NCBI GenBank assembly: GCA_951799405.1
Contig: OX637356.1
Location: 11,059,229-11,123,228 of the forward strand
Reading direction: 5' to 3'
Source: Agapetus fuscipes
Taxonomy: Eukaryota > Arthropoda > Insecta > Trichoptera > Glossosomatidae
DNA length: 64,000 nucleotides
Shown: in pieces, positions 41,217-52,320 of the stretch
Layout: each line of letters begins with the position of its first letter
Numbering within the stretch: the stretch's first letter is position 1
Notes under the pieces: model-generated
What the model saw: the letters and a program-made list of their open reading frames with translations, nothing else
Told to the model about the DNA's origin: nothing
The model's database searches: none
Made by a program: the position numbers and the translations under genes

Positions 41217-41522
41217 ATAATAATAATAATAATATTAGGGTGATTTATTAGGTGAGCGCTGTGTTTGTGTGTATCACACCTCAAGAGCCCTCTGCAAGTT
41301 TTATCGTCGCCATGGAGAGCGCCAATTCTCAAACAAGACCCATTTGTTGTAAGGCGGAATGGACCTTTGGTGCCGGTCTTTGGTAAAGATATATGATTTT
41401 GAAATCCAGCGAAGAGCATATTTGAAAAAATAAATGATATATTTTTATGATCCACCGGGATTTGAACCCACAGCCTCCCATTTACGAATCCAAAGCGTTA
41501 CCACTAGACTACGGACCGATCT
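41217..41522 (-). repeat. SINE2, full length with (AAT)n tail
   Basis: Minus-strand head GATCGGTCCGTAGTCTAGTG, body with CCAGCG and GGACCTTTG complements; tail repeat (TAA)n at 41217-41235. Confidence 0.8.
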
Positions 41523-41925
41523 TGGTGTATGTTGTATGAAATAATATTTTTGAACAATTTTTTTTTAATATTTTTGCCCACATTTTGATCAACTTGTAAA
41601 TGCATGCGTGCTTCATTTCAAATCACAACATGTTTACTTCAATAATGATTATTTCAATACTACTCGACGTGAAATTCTTCAGGAGAGTATTTTGAGGCTT
41701 GAATGCAGAAACGCAACCATGAATCAGTTATAAAAACAGCGTAGTAAAATTTTTATAGCCCCAGTATAAGAAAACGAGCCTCCTCGCAGTGGCGCCGACT
41801 TGATTTTATAGGGTGCACATCAGCTTCCATTTCTAAATATCAGGGTTCAGTAAATATATTATGTCGTTTTTCGCATCATATTAAAGGAATAAACAATAAT
41901 ACTATGATATTAATGGCTACACGTC
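41523..41925. other. No gene recognised
   Basis: AT-rich spacer. Confidence 0.4.
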
Positions 41926-41929
41926 ATCA

Positions 41930-41990
41930 AAAATTCTACCACTTTCTGGAGTCCCTCAAGGATCCAATTTAGGCCCATTTCTAAATATGT
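41930..41990 (+). pseudogene. LINE RT micro-fragment
   Basis: Encodes LSGVPQGSNLGPF, the conserved RT block of Jockey/CR1-type LINEs, with nothing else of the ORF around it. Confidence 0.55.
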
Positions 41991-42009
41991 GTAGAATAAT
42001 AGTTGAATG

Positions 42010-42205
42010 ATGGTAGATGATTTATTTGGTGAGCGTTGTTGTTGTGTATATCATACCTTCAAATTTGGTTATCGTTACAGAGAACGTCAATTCTCAAACA
42101 TGATAAAGTTGCTGTAAGGGTGTATGGAGTTTTGGTGACCAGTATAACGTAAAGTCATGTGATTTCTTCATTCTAGTGAACAGTACATTTGAAATGATGT
42201 TAACG
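42010..42205 (-). repeat. SINE2, degraded
   Basis: 'GATGATTTATTTGGTGAGCG', 'GTCAATTCTCAAACATG' and 'GTTGCTGTAAGGGTG' on the + strand; the head is lost. Confidence 0.6.
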
Positions 42206-42384
42206 TGAAACCTGTCAAACATGAAATGTTGTAAGTTGTGGTAGTAAGAGAAGACGATTTCGGTAGGGTTTTGTGAAGGTTAAACCCGAGAGACTCCTTC
42301 ATTTGGTTGGAAGTAACATGCCAGAACTTTACTTCGAAAAGAGATGTTTATGGGAGCTTTAGGCTAACAGCGGCCTCCTGATGA

Positions 42385-42592
42385 TGCTGGAGAGTTGCTT
42401 TCCGGGATCTGTTTCCGTGGTCTGTGGGAGCTGGAGCTTCCGGACGTTTCACCCATGTCTACGATGGGCTTCTTCGATGGGAAGATGACCTTGGCGGAAG
42501 TCCTTACAGTTTCATCACACCTTGCGAATCGTCCGGAAGCTAGAGCTCCCACAGACCACGGCAACAGATCCCAGAAAGCAACTCTCCAATGC
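42385..42592. repeat. Fold-back repeat
   Basis: Arms of about 58 bp ('GAGAGTTGCTTTCCGGGATC' and 'GATCCCAGAAAGCAACTCTC') with mismatches, loop of about 85 nt. A single-arm relative is at 17.3 kb. Confidence 0.65.
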
Positions 42593-42609
42593 AATCAATC
42601 TACAAGCAT

Positions 42610-42690
42610 CATGCGTGAGGCTGATCCCTCATGATGTAAAACTTGGTTCACTTTTGCCAATTGCACACCGGTTTCAGGGAAAGAACGGTT
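42610..42690 (+). repeat. LINE-tail unit 5' fragment
   Basis: 'CGTGAGGCTGATCCCTCATG' and 'TTGGTTCACTTTTGCCAATT'. Confidence 0.5.
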
Positions 42691-43155
42691 TGTGAGCAGG
42701 TTGTACAAAAAAACTGACCCATTGCCACTGCGTTCTTCTTCCTGCAGTTCACACGGAACTCGTACGAGAAATGCGTTTTTATAGCAAGGAGCCTCGAAAA
42801 CAACAACACTATAAAATTTAGAGTAAAAAATCGCCATTGAGGCATTTTGACCCTTAAAGAATGTTGAACCTTAATAAATACTCGTAGGTATGAAAAACAA
42901 TGTCGTAATTTTTCCATAATATATCGATTCAACTTGAATTGTTTTTGCTTTTTTTTATTTCGACAGACTATTATAAAAAAACAAAAATAAAATCTATGAT
43001 TTGGCCGAGTCAGTGCGTCGCCGAACGCCGGACAATTAACGCGTCAGGTTATGTTTTGTCGAGGATTAGACGGGGGCGGTAAAGGCAGGCTCTTAGTGTC
43101 AGGTAGTGGCGTATCGATTTTAAAGAAATTTACCTTAATATTAATCCTTTATTCA
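42691..43155. other. No gene recognised
   Basis: No motif-bearing ORF; a GC-richer patch near 43010-43100 is unassigned. Confidence 0.35.
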
Positions 43156-43159
43156 TCCC

Positions 43160-43476
43160 TAACGCAACAAAGCTACGCAATAGTGCAACTTTTTGCCGTG
43201 TTATCCTTTTAGGGTTTCGCATGTGACGAGTGGAACCCATTTATTTTTACAGGTAAGAGGGCCGGCCTTACACCAACCACTTCAGCTGAAGTGAGGGGTT
43301 CCCAGCTAACGAGGGGACTGGTATTTATTTCTGATAAAGACTGAGTAAACTTTGTCGGTATTTTATTTTGGGTTTTTGAAATAAACACCGAAACGGAAAA
43401 TCATTGCAGACACCTTCGGTGGGATGCAAACCCGAGCTCTCGGAATGAAATTCTACCAACTGAGCAATCGACCGGA
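43160..43476 (-). repeat. SINE1, nearly full length
   Basis: Minus-strand head TCCGGTCGATTGCTCAGTTG to tail AAAGGATTAATAT region; 'GTAAGGCCGGCCCTCTTACC' complement is clear. A hAT derivative starts 10 bp beyond its head. Confidence 0.8.
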
Positions 43477-43486
43477 CAGCCTAGAA

Positions 43487-44052
43487 CTAAGGTCTTCAAC
43501 CCGCGGCCCTCGGGCCTCATGTGGCCCGCCAGCTAATTTTTTGCGGCCCGCGGCCACCAGAGGCTAAAAAAATAAAACATGGCGCCCAGTGATATGCGAT
43601 ATATACATACGAGTAATATACGACTCGCAATCGTCAGCATTCGCAATGTCACTCTTTCACACATATGAGTGAAAAAATGCCATGAAAATGATTTCATTGT
43701 TTGGGAGCACATATGTACGCTGTTTTCTCGTATGAAGTATGTGAAATCGATAACAAGGTCGAGAATAACAGATGCACATCTGGAAGGTATTCTGCGGGTT
43801 GCAACCACAAAAATTAAAACAAATATTGACAAACTTGTAAAAAATAAACAATGTCAAAAATCACATTGATTGACTTTAATTAACCAATAAATATTGACTT
43901 TAATGAACCAATAAAGATTATTGAAATTTGAAATTATGTACACGTCTTTTATTTTATTGATTAGGTGGTAAAGTGTCGTGAAAAGTTGTGGCCCTTTGGA
44001 CGATGTGAAATCGATGTTTGGCCCTTGCACTAAAAAAGGTTGAAGACCCCTG
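43487..44052 (+). mobile_element. hAT deletion derivative with transposase C-terminal remnant
   Basis: 566 bp flanked by a perfect 8-bp duplication GCCTAGAA (43479-43486, 44053-44060). Ends CTAAGGTCTTCAACC and GGTTGAAGACCCCTG are inverted repeats. The inside retains the end of a hAT transposase. The first six bases of the left end have drifted. Confidence 0.85.
43669..43869 (+). pseudogene. hAT transposase C-terminal (dimerisation) remnant
   Basis: Encodes FSRMKYVKSITRSRITDAHL, EGILRVAT and a terminal VKNKQCQKSH, the pattern of the hAT C-terminal dimerisation region in the GTF2IRD2/ZBED5-like group. The catalytic part has been deleted, so the element is non-autonomous. Confidence 0.7.
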
Positions 44053-44060
44053 GCCTAGAA

Positions 44061-45250
44061 TATCCCGAAAGTTCAGCTGAGAGTTGAAACATCGCAAATT
44101 GTTTTCTTCTCGTTCCTGTTTAGACCTTCTGGTTGTTCCAAGTTGCCTTTCTCCATGATGCCGACTTTTATATTCTGTCTTCGCATATTTCAGATGGTCT
44201 CCCAACAAGAAATGTGCCAAATGGTGTTTCTTGCATGGTTATATGTGGATGTCTGACATTGTTCATCATACCTACATGTGCACGCCAATATCATTTCATT
44301 CGTTCTCTCTATCCGACGATTCCTTATATGTAGTTCGTAGGCTTGTTGGGTATGGGGTTTTTATCTCTTGACATTTTCAAGCAAAAGCTTTGTTTCTAAC
44401 TTTATATAAATAAAAGCGTTAAATATTTAATCTATTTATTTACATAGGTGCATAAAAATAGGTACAACACTATCATAACTATTTTAATAAATGTGTAAAA
44501 ATGGAAGTAATTAATTGGTAACCATAATCAATTATTCTAGAAGTAATGTGAATTAAATTAAGTATAATAAGAACCTTACATTATGTTAGCTTAGGGTATA
44601 TCATTATTTGCAACTTTTGAATATATGAACAGGGTTTGTATGATTCCTAAAACAAATACTTCTGCCCAAATCCTTTTTTTTGACGCAACGAATTCTGAAT
44701 ACATTGTCTATAGGCTAATGGACAAACCGTGTGAAAACTCTCACACATCTCCATACACTACTGACTTCTAAGTCTCAACCCATCGCTGGATAGAAAAATC
44801 AACAGGAAAACCGGACAGAATACGTCTAGTGTGTAATAGCTGTACAACTTCTCGCTAACGTGGATTATTCAAAAACATCTCAAATGAAGTCTTCAGGGGA
44901 AGAACAAGGAATGTCATTTGAAGAACATTTTGATTAAATCAAAATTTAAAATTTAAAATCATGATTGTCCATGATTGCCTGTCACACAGAACCGGAAATA
45001 CCACCATAAACTGTGATACCGACTGTTTTTGCATTACAAAATTTGCAGAGCTTTAGATACACACAGATTTTACTTATTTTCTTATTTTTGCTTACATTCT
45101 TTGTTTTTTCCCTGTCGTCTGAAATGTTGTGAACTCAAATATCTCTTCAAAAGTGCTGCGTGTACAAAATAACCTGTAAAACTCTGTATATTTTGATGAA
45201 TAGGACTACAAGAGAAGCTTCTTCACTATGTATAATCATAAAATGTTGAT
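44061..45250. other. No gene recognised
   Basis: Spacer up to the stop codon of the Ala/Pro-rich gene. Near 44100-44220 a minus-strand frame (HHGERQLGTTRRSKQEREEN) is open but unrecognised. The rest is AT-rich; the 3' UTR of the next gene must lie in the right-hand part, but I see no canonical poly(A) signal close to the stop. Confidence 0.35.
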
Positions 45251-47424
45251 TTATCCAGCTGGTGGTGGAGCGGCAGCTGGTGCTGCCGGGGCAGCTGCTG
45301 GAGCTCCTGCCGCTGGGGCTGCTGGGGCTGCTGGGGCGCCAGCTGCTGGAGCCGCTGGGGCAGCAGGGGCAGGGGCAGCAGGAGCAGCAGGCGCTGCTGG
45401 GGCAGCAGGCGCAGCAGGGGCAGCAGGAGCCGGAGCAGCAGGAGCAGCAGGTGCTGCTGGGGCAGGTGCAGCTGGGGCAGCTGGGGCAGCTGGAGCGGCT
45501 GGAGCGGCTGGCGAAGCAGGTACCACTGGCAGGAGACTTGGCACCAAGAAGGTCAAGCCGTTCATGGAGGCATTGTTAGCGAGCGCTGGTAAATTTGAAA
45601 TATCGGCTGTGGGAGCTAGAATAAAAATATATTATTTTTCAGTAAGGCCAAATTTATAATCTGTGCGAATCTTTATAAAAGATGTAGCTAGTTATATAGA
45701 CATACGAGAAGTTTCACATGTTCATCAAATTTGACAAAGCAAATAAAAAGAAGACTTCTGTTAAACTTTAATACAGGAACCTGATGAGATGCGAGAACAC
45801 GTTCTTTATTTTTCTGATTCGTGGTATCACAGATTTCAATATCACGAAATTGAACCAGGAGTCAGACACCAGTACCCTTAGTACGAGTAGCAAAACTTGA
45901 GTAAAGTAAAGTTTACGGAAAGTATTAAAGAGTGATTTTCCCCATAATCTGCCGTTTTTATATCTTACACTTTATGGTCTTAGCAAAAGAGTTACAGTGA
46001 TGAAGAAAATCAAGTTCAAACAAACAAAAACGCCAGATTTTGGGGAAAACCACTCATTAATACTTTCCGTACACTTTGCTTTACTCATGTTTTGTAACTC
46101 GTACTCAGGGTAGGTACAGAACAAATCAACTGACTTCAAAAGTGTATCAGCAATCTATCTGGAAACTATTAACAATGACTATACGAATATGTTTTATTGT
46201 AACAATGATTACTCTGTTAAAATATTACAGGGTATGGATAAGCAAGCTTACTTAGAAGCACAGTGATGGTTTGTGGAACAAGCGCCGGTTTTGCTGGTTT
46301 CTTGGGAGGGTCTTCCGAGGAGTCATCTGAGAATAAATCAGCAAACAAAGCTCCGAGTCCGTAACATGGTTGTGGCTGAAAATACAAGTAAAAACAATCA
46401 TAATAATTTACCGGTCATGCGTATAGAATATAAACAATATTGGACTTAAAATGCATCCCTGTGGAACTCCCACGTAAAACATAATATCATCTTAAATCAT
46501 GTTTGTTATTTGGATTTAAATTGTAAATAAATCTTTGCAACTTAGATGGTAAATTAAAGATATTACTAAAAAAAAAAAATTCAAAAAGTTTTAGCTTGAC
46601 TTTTTATTTCAATAGGTTGGTTTACGATTAGGTAACAAGAAATATGTCTCTATTTGTACAATTGGTTAGTTATTATGACATCAAAAAACATATTGAAAAC
46701 GCCGTTAAATTTTATTTCTTACCACAGATTATAATAAATTAAATGAAGTAAGAAAAGTACACTTTTTTTGAAACACGAAATATTAGTGAGATTGCAACAA
46801 ATAAATTTAAGAAAAAAACGGCAGTTGTGGATCACGGTGAGTGAAAGATAGATAAATCTGTAACGCGATGGACCCAACAGGTGAACGAAATTTCTGCCCT
46901 CTCGGTTAAAAAAGTTTTAACAACGATTCAATACAGGCAATAAATACTGATGGATCTTCCCTCCCCACACACAAGAGCTTTGCCTCTTTTTGGTGAGGTT
47001 CAGCTCATAGAACAATTAACTTATTATTTTATAGAAATAAGTTTTATAAAAAAAAAAAATGTACAAAAAAGTGTTATATTAAATAAAAAAAAAAAAAAAA
47101 TTAAAAAAAAACTTACAATTTTTTAAAAGAATTCAAGAATAAAAGAGATAAAATATTAATAATAAAAAAACAGCAATTATTTTTGAAGATTCCCAGATTT
47201 CGCAAAAATCATTTACAATCTGGGATCAATGTGGGATACAAGAAAAGTATTTTTTATTCATTGAATTAAATGAAAATCTAAAGATTCAATTGCATATCTG
47301 AAAATAGAAAATTAGCCAATTGTAGGAAAATCGTGTAGGTAATTAAATTTACCTTTGCCGAAACGAAGGTATCCTTTTGCAAAAGGGCGACCACAGCGAA
47401 CAATAAAAATATTTTCGAAAACAT
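45251..47424 (-). CDS. Secreted Ala/Pro-repeat protein, three exons
   Basis: Exons 47424-47353, 46375-46252 and 45615-45251 join to 561 nt (186 residues plus TAA), in frame across both junctions (phases 0 and 1), with donors GTAAAT and GTAAGC and acceptors TTTTCAG and TTCTAG. Exon 1 is a signal peptide (MFSKIFLLFAVVALLQKDTF, then VSAK). Exon 2 gives an acidic/Pro/Lys segment beginning PQPCYGLGALFADLF with one Cys. Exon 3 starts TADISNLPALANNASMNGL and ends in about 85 residues of PAAPAAPAP-type repeats up to PPPAG. Such low-complexity Ala/Pro tails occur in structural, cuticle or silk-type secreted proteins, but no family domain is visible. A TATA box precedes exon 1. The opposite-strand poly-Ala/Gly frame is a shadow. 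Confidence 0.72.
45878..46117. mobile_element. Palindromic MITE, intact copy, in intron 2 of the Ala/Pro gene
   Basis: Arms 'CAAAACTTGAGTAAAGTAAA' and its diverged complement run about 80-90 bp inwards, with a 60-nt middle ('TTACACTTTATGGTCTTAGC'). This is the uninterrupted version of the element split by the gypsy insertion. Arm mismatches indicate age. Confidence 0.75.
46390..47270. other. Intron 1 of the Ala/Pro-repeat gene: no further gene
   Basis: AT-rich with long A runs near 47050-47110. A short 'TTTGCAACTTAGATGG' near 46533 may be a trace of the LINE-tail unit. Confidence 0.4.
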
Positions 47425-47482
47425 GTTAAACACTGTTTTGAGTTCCTCTCGAATGTACTGCTCACGTACGAATAACCCCTTT

Positions 47483-47490
47483 TTTATATA
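47483..47490 (-). promoter_or_regulatory. TATA box of the Ala/Pro-repeat gene
   Basis: TATATAAA on the minus strand, followed by AAAGGGG and, about 30 bp downstream, GAGCAGTACATTC as a likely start region; the ATG is about 60 bp beyond the TATA box. Confidence 0.55.
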
Positions 47491-47499
47491 TTTCACATG

Positions 47500-47860
47500 T
47501 AGTAACGACAAAGTATGGAAAATTCACTAATTATTATTCCTAGCTGAAACCTTGTGGCATAATTTTTATTAGCTGAGACACATTTTAACACCTAAGCTAA
47601 TAGTATATTATTTTGTGTATGTGTTTCTCACTCTTTTCTTATCGATTCACTTTCAGTTGGTGCGAAAAGGACAATAATGTTTTACTAGTTACAGTGCACT
47701 ACAGTAATTGACTGAAAACAATGAACCATTTAATGTTTACTCTAGAAGATATTTTCAACTATAGTTTTTTACAGAAAATTAAATTGTTATCATAGTCAAC
47801 CTAAAAATTATAATTTTGAATGTTTTAAGGTTTTCACGGTCGTTTTCTCAGTCAATAGTC
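47500..47860. other. No gene recognised
   Basis: Upstream region of the minus-strand gene; AT-rich, no further motif called. Confidence 0.4.
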
Positions 47861-48197
47861 CGGTCGATAGCTCAGTGGTATAGCGCTTGCATTCCATGCC
47901 TCGGGTTCGAATCCGACGGAGGGTGCCAAAGAAATGATTTCCCGTTTCGGTGTTTATTTCAAGTCCAAAATAAGGAAAAAACCAGCAAGGCTTACTCAAC
48001 CTTTACAATAAATGAGTACCAGCCCCTTCGGGAGCTGGAAACTCCCCACTTCAATTGAAGGGGACGGAGCGGCGCGGCGTAAGGCCGAACCCCATATCTG
48101 TAGGCTGTAAAAATAAATAGGTTCACTCGCCACATGCGACCCCTTCGGGAAAACGCGGTAAGAAGTTACACTATTGTGTGTAGCTTAGTTGCGTTTA
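47861..48197 (+). repeat. SINE1, full length
   Basis: Head CGGTCGATAGCTCAGTGG, B box GGGTTCGAATCC; complete body and tail GTAGCTTAGTTGCGTTT. The D-arm/anticodon region is shortened, so it is not a functional tRNA gene. Confidence 0.85.
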
Positions 48198-48199
48198 TT

Positions 48200-49015
48200 C
48201 AGTTGCTCGATATTGTTCTTCGGGATATTGACCGTAGTCCATTGCTTTGCTGAGTAACTAACTAACAAAAAACTGAGGAAGTAACTCCTAGGTTTTGTAT
48301 CGAAACGTAATTGTATTGCTTTTATTTTTATTTATTAAGTACATAATGCGCGTGTGTCGCGAAACTTCTAGCAGGTGCCAGCGTGTACTAGTATTAGTCT
48401 AGATTAGACTAGTGCATTAGCGATTATGGATTCTAGAGTGCTGTAAACACCTTTTACAGAAGTCGAATTTTGCATGGAAGTGATCGAGTTTTTGAAAGCA
48501 AGCTTTGTATGAATAATGCTATAGTTGACGAAAATCTAAAAAAAAAAAATACAAAATCATGATTTCAAAAACGAATAAAAAGAACCAGAAACGCGTAACT
48601 AATCCCAAAAAAATATATTTGTTTGTGTGGAAATCAAATTAAAAAATATTTTCAGGTTGTGCTTACACCGATAATGCATTTTTCTGTTCATGTGATTAAA
48701 AGACAGACAACGGAAAATATTTTCGAACATTGGTGACTCATCCAATACCTAAATTTTCCCAACTCTCCCAGTCAAATCGACACTGGCGTCCCTATTTTTC
48801 ATGGGAATTTGCTATGAAGAAGAAAAAGAAGACTGATAATCGGAATAATGACGGAAATCCACGGAAATATGACATTTTTAGTAGCTGTACCTCAAACCTG
48901 AAATCATTTACTCAACAAAACCTTGATTCTGAAGGTCTGCGAAGAAAAAAAAAATAACAAAATTATGTATAAATTTAAACTGCAATTCACTGTTTTGATG
49001 TCATAAAAAACCTAA
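48200..49015. other. No gene recognised
   Basis: AT-rich with a short palindrome AGTCTAGATTAGACT near 48397. ORFs lack motifs. Confidence 0.4.
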
Positions 49016-49019
49016 TTAA

Positions 49020-50353
49020 CCTCTAAGGTAGTATGGCCGTACCCGTACGGCGGTAAATGTCATTGCAAATCGAAGTATGGCCGTACCGGTACGGTTGTGG
49101 TCATACAGGCTTTATTCATAAGTAAACGTCAGAAATGGATTAACCAACGGCATCTAGCGGCTTTCCCCCATAATATTTTAAAAACTAAACGCAGTTAGCG
49201 GTATTATCGACTTTACAAAAGCGATTTCAAAGTATGTGTGACGTCACAATCATCTTTCGTGGTGTTCGAAACCAGTTTGAACACGTGCGCGCTTGTCATC
49301 ACGTATACGTATATTTCTCCCGCGAAAATTGCATTTTTATATAGTTTTTCTTATGTAAATTGTTTGGTGATCACTTTTTGAAAGTTTTTGAACACGGTTT
49401 AATTTAAAAAAACATATTTTGTTTGGTGTTTTTGTGTTTTATTGACAATATTTTTATTCTTTGCATACCTTTATTTACGTACTATTTGATAGCGAAAGCC
49501 CGTTCGTAACTTTGTGTTGTGGAATTTTTGTGTTGTAATTTTTCTTTTATAAATTATCTGTCCCTCAATTTACGATCATGTCGCATAGGGAAAGTGAAAA
49601 GGACATCTTCGATGCTTTGGTTGAAAGCAAAGATGAAAAGTTATACGAAAATATCGACGATTTACCTATTGAGTCTGATAGTTCTTCTGATGAATCTTCA
49701 TCGTCAGAGGTAGAAGATGACCCTGAGCCGTCTACATCTAAACGTAGAAGACAAGAAGCGCGTAAACCGAATGCATCAGGAGGAAGAAGGGTTGAGGGTG
49801 TGCCACTACGACTAACGGAAAGGCACTTCCCCTTCCCTGTTCCCCGAACACAGGCACAAGGAAGCAGGACCCAAAGAAAGTGTCACGTGTGCAGTCATAC
49901 AACTGTACGACCAAAGTGTCGAAAAGACACAAAATTCATGTGTGAAGTGTGCAACGTCGCTTTGTGTATACATCCATGTTTCAAAGCCTACCACACTAAA
50001 AAACATTATTAGTCATGTTTTGTGTTTCATCTATGTATTTATATGTATTTTTAATTATTTTGTAAGTGTAAGTTTTCAATTACTTTTAGTGAAGTGAAGA
50101 TTATTTTACTAGTGTACGAATATTTTGACACCGCAACCAATAGTTGACGACACCTGAAATAAACATAGGATTTTTCAATAAAAACTTTGAAAAATGGTAA
50201 GTTTTAATTTTTTTTTCTTTGAAAAATGGGAAGTTTTATTTTTGATTATTATGTTGAAGTCGTTAAACATAATACTTTTTTATTTTAACCCTTTATATAA
50301 AAACTCACTCCGTATAGATATTTACATCATACCAAAACTCACTACCTTAGAGG
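49020..50353 (+). mobile_element. piggyBac element, internally deleted, perfect ends
   Basis: 1,334 bp bounded by perfect 13-bp inverted repeats CCTCTAAGGTAGT / ACTACCTTAGAGG and TTAA on both sides (49016-49019, 50354-50357). The TTAA target and terminal repeats define piggyBac. The left end carries two copies of AGTATGGCCGTACC (about 49030 and 49073). The only ORF is a catalytic-domain-less fusion. Confidence 0.9.
49578..50012 (+). CDS. piggyBac transposase N-terminus fused to cysteine-rich domain (144 codons)
   Basis: Residues 1-55 are acidic and Ser-rich (SDSSSDESSSSEVEDDPEPS); a basic stretch STSKRRRQEARK follows at 53-63. Residues 78-84 (RLTERHF) and the C-terminal Cys-rich domain (C102, C105, C114, C122, C125, C130, C134 with H132 and H139) match the end of piggyBac transposases. 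The DDD catalytic core, about 400 residues in full transposases, is absent; the junction lies near residue 60-72 and keeps the frame. In the family the Cys-rich domain binds the transposon ends, so a DNA-binding protein without activity is plausible. Expression is unknown. Confidence 0.8.
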   Translation: MSHRESEKDIFDALVESKDEKLYENIDDLPIESDSSSDESSSSEVEDDPEPSTSKRRRQEARKPNASGGRRVEGVPLRLTERHFPFPVPRTQAQGSRTQRKCHVCSHTTVRPKCRKDTKFMCEVCNVALCIHPCFKAYHTKKHY

Positions 50354-50357
50354 TTAA

Positions 50358-51280
50358 TCAAAGCAATATATTTTTTTAGAAAATCATTTGTCATGCTAGT
50401 TTTTATACGAAACAAAATTAGAATGACTTTAAAACATCTGACTCAACTAACAATGGGTGACAAAGAAAAACATTAAAAATATAATTACTTATTTTTGCTA
50501 ATTTCATAAAGAGGCATAGCAAATATTAATTCGCAACGTTAGATCGGAATTAATTTGAATATTTAAAATCATATTCAGCTTTCAATTATTCAGCTGCCAA
50601 TATCCTATTATTTTGTTATTTTAATCGCAATATTGCCAATTAATAAATATGAGATTACCGTTCCAGTTTTTGAGAAATTGAACCATGTCAAGGTGTCAAA
50701 TTTTCTCATATTTTATTGAGAATTCCGCGTTGACGTCTTTTTGCTATTTCATGGTCAAGTGTACATACTTTTTGCCTGAAAAATATGACCCGAATGCATA
50801 TTAAATTGTTGTTTCAAAACTGAATCATGTATTTGCTTACAATTATTAAAAGGTCGAGATAATCAATTTGTCTGGGTTTTTCCCGACATCATTTTCTTGG
50901 TCAATTCATAATCATTTTCTCGTGATATTTTTTTTTTTTGAGTTTTAAGGGTTTGTGTATTGAATATAAAAAAAATAAACAAAGTTTTTCTTCAGGAGTT
51001 GATTGGAAGTCACATTTATAATTTGTAAATTTGTTAGTGGTTCTCTTGATAATGGTGTGATAACACCGAAAGCGCTCGATAAAATAAATCAACTCGTGAA
51101 GAAAAACTTTTTCATTTTATTTTTACATTTTTTATTATTTATTTTCTTTTCCTTGAATCCCATTTGACCTTCAAACATTTTGATCATACTTCTCATGGTT
51201 TTCTGCGTGGACTTTAAAGGTTTTCTGTATATTTTGACGTGATTCATGTTGAAGTATTAAAAACTTTTAATGCTAGAAGA
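50358..51280. other. No gene recognised
   Basis: AT-rich spacer. Confidence 0.4.
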
Positions 51281-51281
51281 T

Positions 51282-51618
51282 CCGGTCGATAGCTCAGTTG
51301 GTAGAGAGCTTGCATTCTATGCCGAGAGCTCGGGTTCGAATCTTGCTGAGGATTTCAGAAATGATTTCCTATTTCGGTGTTTATTTCAAACCTTAAATAA
51401 AAAAACCGGCAAGGTTTACTCAGCCTTCACAAGAAATGAGTACCAGCCCCCTCGGGAGCTGGGAACCCCTCCCCCCCCCCTTCACTGAAGTGGTTGGCGT
51501 AAGGCCGGCCCCCTTACCTGTAAAAATAAATAGGTCCCGAATCGCCACATGCGAACCCTTCGGGAATAACGCGGCAAGAAGTTACACTATATTTGTAGCT
51601 TAGTTGCGTTTTTTTTGA
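51282..51618 (+). repeat. SINE1, full length
   Basis: Head CCGGTCGATAGCTCAGTTGG with B box GGGTTCGAATC; the body has a C-run where others have CCCAC; ends GCTTAGTTGCGTTTTTTTT. One of the least diverged copies. Confidence 0.88.
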
Positions 51619-51679
51619 GTAAACTTAACATCGTTGACATCATTTGGATACTTTAAATATCTGATATTGGTGAATTTTA

Positions 51680-52050
51680 AAACCACAGAATTGTATGCGC
51701 ACAAACATACACGTGTAAATTCGCGTTCACACATCGTGCCCCAGTGCTTGTTTGGCTTATGCACCATTGGATTCAAAGATGACTTTTAAATGAAATTGTC
51801 ACATTCTACACAATCTGAGCTTAGAAAAAAAACAAAACACTATAATTTGAGAGTTTTTTTTTATATTTTCAAAATCAATTTCCAGCATTCATGGGACACA
51901 TTGGTACAGTACACATACAAACGTTGATCATGCAAAATTACCTCTGGTGTAGATAAACAAAACAATCACTAAGGTGACGACTTAGTGCATGTGTACTTAA
52001 AAAATAAAATCCCAATCTCAAATGAGCATAAGCGCTGCAACTCTGAAACA
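51680..52050 (-). repeat. LINE-tail unit pieces around a dispersed repeat
   Basis: Pieces at about 51685-51735 ('CACAAACATACACGTGTAAAT') and 51985-52050 ('CAATCTCAAATGAGCATAAG') flank the 200-bp repeat below, as if it had inserted in a LINE-tail unit. Confidence 0.5.
51736..51925 (+). repeat. Dispersed repeat, inverse of 55112-55330
   Basis: 'CAGTGCTTGTTTGGCTTAT', 'CACATTCTACACAATCTGAG' and 'ACATTGGTACAGTACACATA' occur in reverse complement near 55130-55325. No ORF. Confidence 0.7.
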
Positions 52051-52320
52051 TTCGTTTTGAAGAAAAACATAGTGATGATGAATCCGGGAGTACCTACATA
52101 GAAACATTCTGGTTTTGTCAGTCATGCTCTAGTTTTAACGATGTTGTAGTTGTGACCTTGTAATACGATGACCCAAAATTTGGTTGCTGGAACGCAATAG
52201 GTAAAGTGACAATTTGAAAAGTACGTCGACGATCCAAAAAACAGTTGAGTACACACATGTTCAGAGAAAAAACATTCCCGCATAGAAGCTAGAAATGCAG
52301 CAGATTTGAAATGATGATAA

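Noticed and set aside
45228..45659. Plus-strand Ala/Gly-rich ORF of 143 codons
   Set aside because: It is the antisense of exon 3 of the minus-strand gene, which has a signal peptide exon, splice sites and a consistent frame; the plus-strand frame has none.
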